The position numbers and the translations under genes are program-made. A stretch of DNA of 64,000 bases from Odontesthes bonariensis. Taxonomy: Eukaryota; Chordata; Actinopteri; Atheriniformes; Atherinopsidae. The stretch covers positions 21,619,784-21,683,783 of the forward strand of contig NC_134526.1 in assembly GCF_027942865.1 (NCBI RefSeq), in the 5' to 3' direction. The notes beneath the pieces were generated by a model. The model saw only the letters and a program-made list of their open reading frames with translations, did no database searches and was not told where the DNA came from. This document shows positions 52,565 to 64,000 of this stretch, piece by piece; position 1 is the stretch's first letter; each line of letters opens with the position of its first letter.

Positions 52565-52688
52565 CATCCGGCCCATCGCAGAAGAAAGGAAGCGGCAACG
52601 TTCTGCCAGCGGAACCCCTAGAAGAAATAGATGCTTTCGCTAAATTATCGACTGTAAAGAGCTGTCTTTGATATTCGAATTTTTCACC

Positions 52689-55175
<2,487 letters not shown>

Positions 55176-55906
55176 GTCCCACTCCCAAACCCTCAACCAG
55201 GGCCTGTCCTCTGCTCAGCCAGTCACAGCCGGATGTTGGGGGCTCGCGCCGGACACCAATGGACTCTAAGAGCTCAGCCTCAATCCTTCATCGTCGAGTT
55301 TCACAAACGTCCAGTTTGAGGTATTGATTATAAGAAAAGGCCCTTAGAATGGTCTAATACAGCTGCTCAAAACTATGATGCGTTTGTGCCACTTAGCTTT
55401 CAAATCCAGAAATCCTTTGAGACGCTTAAGTGCAGACGCAGCACACTACCATTTGTCACCTCTGAGACACCCGAAACTTGTCCTTCATACAAGTACCAAC
55501 GTTTTCCCTGCCAGTGTGTCATGGAAAACTGAAGGACCTGCTGAAAATGTAAAGTATCGGGTCTGTGGCTTTCTGACGGCAGTTATGTCAGAGCGAAGAG
55601 GTTGAGGAGCGATGAAGGATGAGTTAACACGGCTTATGATATTTAACACCAACGGACCAAAACGGTAGCAATGATTCCTTAATGTTTGCGACACTAGTTC
55701 GGCACTCGGTGAAGAAAAATGTTGTTAAAGGACGTACTCTCTCATTTTTTGCTCTCCTTCACTGGATAACTTTTCAACACTTTAATCATTTTTATTTAAT
55801 AGTCTCAATGTGTTCATTTAAACATGTTGCTGCATAAGTCTTTCTTTTTCTGAGTGTGCAAATACTGCAGCGAGCTCTTAAATATTTAAGCATATAAATA
55901 AATAAA
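55176..55906 (+). other. dctn5: 3' UTR of dctn5
   Basis: Non-coding sequence after the stop, ending at overlapping AATAAA signals at 55,897-55,906. The extent is inferred from these signals. Confidence 0.5.
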
Positions 55907-56522
55907 TGTAAATGCGTCTCAAAAGTATGAAGTGCGTAGCGTTTGTGTTGGATTACCTTCTAATCACTGGATACAAAGGTACCTTTAGGAGCCTGGCATG
56001 CAGTGCTACAAATTAAGTCTTTTCGTGTGTGATCTTGAATATGATACAAGTTTCTGGCTCTGGTCATATGACACCTTTTCTTCTTATAGTGTGCACTTTT
56101 GAGGGTTACTCTGAAGTTGAAAGATGCCTTTCCTGAACGTGACTTTAAATGGCTACACTAGGAGCAAGACGATGAATGGTCTTGTCTTCCCTTATTTTCC
56201 TCACCAGTCCCTTTCTAATGCAAGCTTCTGGCGCCCCCTCGTGGTTACCATCAGTACTTCATAGCTAACTCATCTATTTATAGGAGAGAACCTGTGTTTG
56301 AAAGCAGCTTCCACATTTAGACTTAAAATATTCACTCTCGAAAAATGTGACTTCTTCTAAATCAATTACCAAAAGCGAAAGAGCTGCGAGAAAATAAAGT
56401 CTCTGTGTGTGATCTGTGATTTAAGAGCTTCGGAAATCAAAACAGTCAAAACCAAATGTTCCATTTTCCTTCTTTTTTGTTTTTTTAATGAAACATAGCC
56501 CATCCAAGTCAAACTCAATTGT
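55907..56522. other. Intergenic gap between dctn5 and hapstr1
   Basis: Short AT-rich gap between two convergent genes. No gene or repeat recognised. Confidence 0.45.
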
Positions 56523-59500
56523 TTTATTTCTTTTACAATGTGGACCACATATATCATACCAATAATTAAATGTTAAGTATATAGATTAGCCATTTATCTT
56601 TTTATTCTTTTTTTCTTTTTTAAACAAATAAGTATCAAGAAACAGCTGATAATAGTGTTGGCTCCAGAAACATGTGGCATGAGTCAGCCTTTTGAAACTA
56701 TGTTGGTGATGGCTCCGACTGGCTCAGGGAAGAAACAGAAAACGTTAAGTGCCACCTCTATCCTCTATTGTAACCACGCTAACCAGTGAAGGGTGGGGGG
56801 GACGTCTACAGATTCAGTATTAGTTTTGAAACATAGAACAATCCGCCTTTGCTGCCAACTTTGTATTTAAACCCGGGGGAAAAAAGAAAAAGTTATCGTT
56901 CAGTCAGAACACTTTCCACCATCCCTTTAACTGACATGTTAAAAAAAAACAGAACACAGTGATGTCATAGCTGTTTTTTTTTTTTCCTTTTTTAGTTAAA
57001 ACACCCAGTTCTGTTTCAGTCAAGTCTGTTACCAACACCAAAGCGGAGCGTCAAGACACAACAATGAGCTCAGCTTGGAAAAGAAGTATTTTGAAAAGAA
57101 TTCCTCTGATTGAACAGAGCATGTGGAAAGGGTCATCGATCAGGATCCACTTATCTGAGAACTCTGCCAGGAGTGCTCCGTAAGGTCAAAAGATTGAACT
57201 GCAGATGACTTGAAATGTGACTTTTGCGTCGTTCTTCTTCCGGACTCACGGAAGCATCTCATGTTATTTTATTCACTACACCCGACACGGCTGGAACTAA
57301 CCGCAGCGAGCACCGCGACGGTTGCCATTTTCCACCCATCACCAATTAAAGAGATGCTGCAGGCAAACTAAATACGTGTTTTCCCCCCCCTCCCCAAGTC
57401 GAAGTCTCCAATTTCATCCGTCTCATTAAGCGGTTTTATTTACAACCACTTGAAAGCTCCAGATGCTGAACTTCTTTTCAACGATTCTCGGCCTAAAATC
57501 TTGTACGAAAAAAAAAAAAGGCAACTTATAACGCAATAAACATGAAATCAGTGACCAAAGTGTAACAGAAGTTAACAGCTAGCATGCTTTGAACAACTGA
57601 AGAAAATCCACTTTTTAGGGCAGGAAAAGATGAAGGTGTGAACGAGTCAAAATGAGGGAAAGGCAGTAAGAAGCAAATATCTCTCAAATGAGCTCCAACG
57701 GGTATTGCGGGTAGAAATGTAGACCGGCTTCCACCCCTGACAGTTCAATGATGACCGAGTACGGCGGGCGTCACTATAAATAATTCTAATTGGTATCTGA
57801 ACACAATTCAAGATTTGCTTTTGAAATAATTTACTGTATTCCACAGCACCCACAAACAGGGTAGCTTTAGCTTCTATAATCTGTTGTTACCACCCTAAAA
57901 CATGCCGAAAATTGTTCACCGACTCCCAAATATACCCATATTTACAGATTTATTTTTCTTCCCATATCTGCGGCTTTTCCTGTACTCCTACACTGAAGGA
58001 TGGAAGGCGGCAATCATTGAGAAGTTAATGAGCCCAGAGTTGCGTCAGTCATTACAAAGAATAAAAATTTTGACCCATCCACGTTATTAATGCACACATC
58101 CCTTTCACACGAAGCAGACGATACTAACGCCATGTCCGACACTGTAAGCCAGGTAAACTGCTGTGCTGTAGCACGTTTGGTGGTCATCAATACGTGCTTT
58201 GTTGAAATAACATTGCTGAAATTTTACAATTTTTTTTCCCTACAGCAATTCTTTTCTAATAAGTTAAGTTAATTTGTCTGACAGCGAAGGACTCCAAGCC
58301 TCCAAATGTTGACAGACAGAAAATGCTCCACCACGTGGTTGAATACTTTTGAAGGAGTTGCTCGAATCAAGTGCTCTACTTTTTCCTAAGCACCTAAAAA
58401 CACAAGCGGACCTGCTTAGGGGCTGGAGAGGCTACAAGTGGAAAACGATGGAAGAGTTGATTTATTTGCTTGAGTCAGAGGTGAAAGCTAAGTGCAAAAA
58501 TACTTATTGCAACTAATCAGAATCATCACACGACCACATTAAACAGCAGCTGTGTTCATGAAAAGACTAGGGCTAAAGGAGTGAGGGCATCACAGTCAGA
58601 AAGGGGCCGTCTGAGAAGCTGTGTTCACACACACGCGCACACAAACACAATTTCTTTGCCATTATGCAGAACAACAACAACAAAAAAAAGCAGAGAAATT
58701 ACGTAAATTAACTTGGCTATTGCAGCTGCAAACCTAGATTTTTTTTTTTTTTTTTTTTAACACTGGTGGTTGACTATTTAAAATAAAATAAAATGGTGAC
58801 TGCAGAAAGTCAAGCCACAGTTGAAGCAAAGTTGTGAGCAGAGAATGTGATCTGAATGTCCAAACATTAACAGCCTGCTATTAGAAATTAGATGCCGTCA
58901 ACCTAGTCGCCAGAGATATGTAACTGGTACCGAGTGGCAGCTGAGGCCACACATGTACGACTCGGCGAATTAGCTCCACCGCTGACAGACAACATCATTT
59001 AAGAGCTGCAATGATGACGTAACAGAAAACACAAGTGGGTTGTCTGATCAAAGGGCGAGTCTGACAAAGTTAGGTCCAACATTTGGCGAGCAACCCAATC
59101 CACTGAGCGAAACGATTTGATCATGGCCCTCACTTCCTTATTAAGGTGGTGGGTGAGGATGAGTGGGTTTAAGGGAGGGAAGGGCACAAGCGTGTTCCAA
59201 AAAAAAAAAAAAAAAAAAACACAAGTTGCTTTTGCTTGTTAAAGCAGTGCGGCCCATCTTCACTCGTTGAGAACTGTCGGCATCCCAGAATCAGTCAGTG
59301 ACCTTCTTCATTGTCTCCTTTCCAGGGCAGCGAGGTATGAGGAATGTGTGATGTTGTCCCGACTTCCCCCTCACACATACACGCATTGTACTGATTGTGG
59401 ATCGGTGATTTGTACTTAGTGTTGGGAAAGGAGACAAGGAATAGAATTCATTCAACAGAACTAACCCGACTGAGCGCATTCAGGCCCCATCTCCATTTTT

Positions 59501-59627
59501 AGCCCATGCATCCGAATGTCTGTCTGTATGCCGGCACATCTGTACCACATCAGCCATTCCGTCCCCTCTCCTGGACTTGGCGTTGAAGACTACCCCCCCC
59601 ACCCCTCACACATAGGCAGACAGCACA
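56523..59627 (-). other. hapstr1: Putative 3' UTR of hapstr1
   Basis: Sequence beyond the hapstr1 stop with no other gene. Minus-strand AATAAA signals (TTTATT on the + strand) lie at 56,523-56,528 and 56,601-56,606. As I recall, the mammalian gene also has a long 3' UTR. It contains an A20-type run near 59,199-59,219 and a T-run near 58,740-58,758. The end point is inferred. Confidence 0.45.
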
Positions 59628-61276
59628 TCAGATCATCCTGTTACGTTTATGCGTAGGAGAGTCTGTGATGACATCACTACACTGGGTGGAGTTTCGTTTC
59701 CTGGCCCCTCCCGTGGAGCCGGAGCCTGTAGAGTCCAGATGCAGTGCCATCTCCTCTGAGATAAAAGTGTTCAGGTCGACATCTTGGAGCCCATTGCGCC
59801 TGCTGCGGCACACTGGCCCAGAGCCAGAGGAACCACCTCCACTTGCACCGCCTGCGTTACTGCTGCTCCCGCTCACATGTGTGGGAGAACCCGGAGCACC
59901 GGAACGCACACTGATACTGGCCATGGCCCCACTCAGACCTGTGGACGGATGTGAAGACACAGAAGACATCACGGCGGAGAAATAACAAAGATAAGCAAGA
60001 AAAGGCTACATTTAAAAATGACCTTTGATTAAATAGTTGCGAATACACGATTGGATCATTAGTAGCAGTCAACCTATAGTCAATTCATTGTATTCAGCAT
60101 TTTCAGACTGACAGGGAAATCTTTCATAATGCCATTAACACGAAAGGCTGAAAACTCAAACATAGATCTTCTCAGACGTTCTGAATGGAGGGGGAAAAAG
60201 AAGAAGAAAAAAAGCATTGCCGTGGCCAAGTATGAGCTTATAGTATCCCCTGAAGAACTCATTTAAATGCTAAAAAGGGCAGGTCCCTCGTCTTGAACTG
60301 TGACAAGTTTGTGCTGTTAAAATGTGTCAAGGTGAGTCTCTCGTGATGGGGAAGGACGGCGTGTAAACAGGACCGTAAATAGAACTTCACCTTAGAAAGC
60401 AACAGGAGCTACAACTGTAGCAAAACTGAGGGCCTGCAAAGTTCTTTAAAAGGTACTGAAAACACAACTCACAAAGGGCTCCAGGGAAAAAATAAATTAA
60501 ACTCAAACTGTCATAAACTAATCAAGGAGCCCCTTTTTCTTTTAGCCACTACTGCAGACCCAATACACCAGATTTAACACATTTTCATAATAAATATCAG
60601 TGCAGTAAATATCAAATATCCAGCAAACCATCTGTGCCCCAGATTAGCTAAAAGTACATTGATGTTATCAAGTTTGTGTACAGCATTTTTTACATGTTTC
60701 CAACGTACAAGTAAACATATTTGAGTCCCTTTATACAAACATTACTTGTGAAATACGAAGTGTATCAAATGACTGAGGCATGAGACGCACGGAAGCAGAG
60801 TCTTAAGTTGAATTTCTGTAACCTATTCCATTAAAAACCTAACCCCATCCAGCCTTCACCTCAGGTACACCCTTAACTGGCCCCTTTAACATGTGCACCC
60901 CTCCACATAAAGTACTGTATTTATTTATTTATTCATCTTGAGTGCAACAGAAAAACCAACACACGGTGCTATAACTAACTAATATGCATCTGCATATCTA
61001 AAACAAGAAAACAAAACCAAAATATCTTAAGTAGATAAAACAACACAGCTTCTCATGTGCTCTCTCACATTCACACAGAAAGTGTGAAACTGAGGCCCTC
61101 TTTCGCTATTGGCCAATACGCACACAAGCAAAACATACACTTATCTTTATGCCACATGTTGCAGAGTTGGGTTACTAAAGGACAAGTACGCTGTCACAAA
61201 CACGCAGAATCTCTTGATCACAAACTAAGATACTGTGTGTGTTTTTTTATATATGTATATAAATACATACATACAT

Positions 61277-61313
<37 letters not shown>

Positions 61314-62477
61314 AGTGGTGGGCCGTTATCGGCGTTAACGTGCTGCGATAATTTGAGAGTCTTATCGGACGATATAAAAAAAATATCGCCGTTAATCTAT
61401 TCTCAAAATTGGGTTGGGAACTGGGTCAAAATAGGTAAGCAAACTGTGATGACTTTTACCTTGATATTTTAGCTCGGGTGTAGGCCGATGTACTTTGTCT
61501 GCCGTTAGGTGTGATGAAAACAGAAGAACGCCACTTTGCAGAAGCCTGTGCTAGGCAGTTTATGGAGGTCGGAGATAGTTGACAAAATCTGCTCTGTTGG
61601 AACAGACAGCACTCCTAATATGGTGGCCGCAGGGAGGATACTGCCCTTCGAGCATCTGCCGTGTGTTGCACATGTTGTACAGAGAGCGATTGTAATGTCA
61701 CTGTGAGAAGGGGGTTGATGCTGCACTTGCCAAGTGTCGTAAAATGGTGGGACATTTCAAACACAGTCCGGCAAACGCAGACGAGCTGAAAGTCCAGCAA
61801 ACCTCCCTTGGGCAAGTTCAGGAGCCGCTCGTGCAAGATGTTCCAACACGGTGGAATTCCACCCTCGAGATGATCAAGCGCATGAGGCGCAACAGAGACG
61901 CACTGCACACAACGCAACAGCAGCACCACCTGGCCCTCCCAACAAGTGCTGAATATGAGAAGTTGGCGAAGCTAGAGAAACTGCTGGAGCCATGCATGTG
62001 AATAAGCTGGTCTGCCTAAGTGACTGGTAGAAGAAGGAAAAGTAGCGCTTGGACTGATTAACAAAAAGCTACTGATGTAAACCTTGTAGGCTTACCGTAC
62101 TAATTTCCATGTTTAACTGAATAACCCGTTTAACACAAGTACATTTTATTGAGCATGTTTTTTTTCTTCTTCACCAAATAGCAAAGTAGAACAGCTTTCT
62201 CAAGCAATCAGCGATGGGTTTTGGAAACAGGAAATGAGCCCCTGGTTTAATGCACCCCCTGTATTAAGAAACCCTATCTCAAAGACTGATTTTTAGTCAT
62301 TACTTGGGTAGCACGCATATTCTGAACGAGCCATTTTAATCTAGATTAAATTTCAAGATGTCAGTGAGATTAATCTAGATTAAAAAAAATTAATCTATGC
62401 CCACCACTAATATATATATATGATTCAGATGATAGAACCATATTATGCAACAACCACTTATAAAGTAGAAAGGAAGG

Positions 62478-62512
<35 letters not shown>

Positions 62513-63970
62513 TAATTTAACTTTCCTTACCGTGCAGTGCTATGGCCTCCCTGAAAGGCTGGAGGTCTGCTTCCACAGATGAGCCAGTCTCAGCTGGTGA
62601 GTTAGCCCGGCTGGGGGCCACCATGGCCAGCCGAGAGCTAGTCCTACTGCTTCTGTGTGGTGGTGCTTTACCGCAAAGGAAGCTGATAAGGTCCTCCCTG
62701 CGGATGGTTCTTCTACGCTTTTTCACCCAGGCCAACATGTCCTACAATGAAATGTGAGCGCAATCCAGCCGTTAGTTAGTAAATTTATCATTTTATGATA
62801 AGCAGATTAATTATTTGGTACCTTTTGTCACCTAAATATAGAAGACCTAATCTAATCTGTAAGCACTAGGTAGCTGCAACAACTTGTCCAAATACAAGAG
62901 AATTACGGTTCCTGACAAATGAAACAAAGTTAATGAAACCTACCTTGTTACGACGTTGGTGGCCTATCTGGATACCCCGATCAAAACTTCTCTGATGGGC
63001 CTCTGCACTCTCTGATGTGGAAGGACAACATTAAAATAATGAAGATTGTTTGCTTCCATGTATTCCAAAGTCGGACAGTTAATGATGGCATCTTTGACAG
63101 TATCTGTCCATTTATATGTCTCAATTGAATTCATAGTACTTCAATGTTTAATAACATAAAAGACTAAAGTACATAATGTGTAGTACTTCAACATGTTAGT
63201 CTGACCAAACGTCTATGACATTGCGCTTCTCACATCCAGGTATTGCGGTTTGAGCTTGGATCCCTCTGCAAGTAATCGCTCAACTAAACCAATATGGGCC
63301 TAGATGCTCTGCACTCTGTTCACAATTCCATCTTTTTTAAATCGTTTTGTAAAATCTGTCAAGTTTTCGTTTATATCAACACAGCCGATTTCCAAATTAA
63401 ACTGCTCACATTTATCTTTCACTTTCTTTTGTCAGAAGTAAACTCCACTAATTTCAACTTTATAACCACAGCATCATAAGATAATATCACTATTTCAATA
63501 TATTAAAATCATAGTAAGTGCAGTGAATTCAGCTATATTTACATTTATGATGAGATATACTTCATTCAATAACTTCATTCCTCTCCAAGTGCATGTAAAC
63601 TGGGACAGGAAAAAAAATTGTCCAAACACCTTTTTTTTTTTTTTTTTTTTAAAAACCCAACAACGCTCACTTCTTTCAGTGACGTGACCTTTTAGCCCTG
63701 ATCAGTATACAGTAAAGAGTGATAATGACCAGATCTGTTTACCACTAGATGGGCCCCTTCAATAAAAATGACATCCAGTGTTTACATATTTGGTAAGTAG
63801 CACAAACAACTTTTTAGTTGTAGTGGGTGACAGATCAAGACATCCTGCTTGAAAGCACAGGGGCAAAGGGAAGTGATGTGGATAGTTACCTTTGTAAAGG
63901 TTGGTTACTGCTGTAGCAGCATTCTGAAATGGCACCCACAAGGACAGGCCCTGCTGATGGCATGCCCGGT
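59628..63970 (-). CDS. hapstr1: HAPSTR1 (C16orf72 homologue), 5'-partial
   Basis: HUWE1-associated protein modifying stress responses, a mainly nuclear regulator that acts with the ubiquitin ligase HUWE1. Four coding exons read on the minus strand: 63890-63970, 62944-63011, 62531-62741, 59628-59938. All have GT-AG boundaries and keep frame. Landmarks matching the human protein as I remember it are LSLWVPFQNAATAVTNLYK, HQRSFD-GIQIG-QRRNK, LAWVKKRRRTIRREDLISFL, VDLNTFISEEMALHLD and the C-terminus DVITDSPTHKRNRMI. The first exon, with the human start MEEKKEE and the conserved FSKWER part, lies beyond the right edge. The last exon has a Gly/Ser-rich expansion compared with human. Some teleosts may carry two copies, and I cannot tell which this is. 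Confidence 0.94.
61282..61310. repeat. (AT)n microsatellite
   Basis: AT run next to the left end of the hAT element at 61,313. A similar TA stretch follows the element's right end. Confidence 0.9.
61313..62409 (+). mobile_element. Decayed hAT transposon in a hapstr1 intron
   Basis: Terminal repeats CAGTGGTGGGC (left) and GCCCACCACTA (right) are flanked by near-identical 8-bp AT-rich target duplications (61,305-61,312 and 62,410-62,417, 7 of 8). On the + strand, opposite to hapstr1, broken frames encode hAT/ZBED-like transposase pieces. LPFEHLPCVAHVVQRAIV is near 61,645-61,695, and KMVGHFKHSP and VPTRWNSTLEMIKRM follow at 61,741-61,885. The frame is disrupted and stops at 62,001. Only the middle of the transposase remains. 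Confidence 0.8.
62481..62509. repeat. (TA)n microsatellite
   Basis: TA run ending 21 bp from the splice donor side of the hapstr1 exon 62,531-62,741. Confidence 0.9.
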
Positions 63971-64000
63971 CTGTTGCAGAGAAAGGAAAAATATGTTCAG

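Larger units (their letters stand above)
51670..52688. promoter_or_regulatory. Shared ndufab1-dctn5 intergenic promoter region
   Basis: The two start codons diverge and are 1019 bp apart. GC-rich, CpG-containing sequence is found at both ends (51,500-51,770 and 52,540-52,620), while the middle is AT-rich with a TA microsatellite near 52,104-52,122. This looks like two separate promoters facing away from each other rather than a single compact bidirectional one. Confidence 0.5.

Noticed and set aside
61744-62001. Host gene of the ZBED type
   Set aside because: The frame lies between hAT termini with a target duplication and is broken upstream by stops, so it is a transposon remnant.

Overview
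The window comes from a vertebrate nuclear genome, almost certainly a teleost and probably a percomorph. The signs are compact spliced genes with GT-AG introns, long CA/GT/AT microsatellites, degenerate Tc1/mariner, hAT and PIF/Harbinger elements, tRNA-derived SINE fragments, and four vertebrate genes whose exons can be read directly. There is no bacterial-type operon, CRISPR array or phage. Most open reading frames are chance frames in introns, UTRs and repeats.

Layout. Positions 1-12,190 are intergenic: a decayed Tc1-like transposon, a SINE, a small retroposed fragment with a 14-bp target duplication, a 640-bp Harbinger MITE and a large decayed DNA transposon. From about 12.2 to 48.9 kb lies tnrc6a (GW182 family, + strand). 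It has four inferred 5' non-coding exons (12.2, 13.9, 19.9, 28.2 kb), a start-codon exon at 29,678-29,725, 22 further coding exons ending at 43,021, and a 3' UTR of nearly 6 kb. Its long 5' introns hold a second Harbinger MITE, a second SINE-like repeat, an 858-bp hAT MITE and a Tc1 fragment. ndufab1 (mitochondrial acyl carrier protein, - strand, 49,518-51,669) lies tail-to-tail with tnrc6a. dctn5 (dynactin p25, + strand, 52,689-55,175) lies head-to-head with ndufab1 across about 1 kb, with an NRF1-type motif near ndufab1 and a CRE near dctn5. hapstr1 (C16orf72 homologue, - strand, 59,628-63,970) has four coding exons here; its first exon lies beyond the right edge, and one intron carries a hAT element.

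Function. The genes do not form one pathway. tnrc6a is the scaffold linking Argonaute to PABP and deadenylases in miRNA silencing. ndufab1 serves mitochondrial fatty-acid synthesis, complex I and Fe-S assembly. dctn5 is in the dynactin pointed-end complex. hapstr1 is a nuclear stress-response regulator. The human homologues all map to 16p, so this is conserved synteny with local rearrangement; human PALB2, which sits between NDUFAB1 and DCTN5, is absent from the corresponding interval here.

The most interesting signal is in the tnrc6a leader. Two upstream exons match, without gaps, the reading frame that encodes the human TNRC6A N-terminus as I remember it, but carry in-frame stops. Translation therefore appears to start in a later 48-nt exon.
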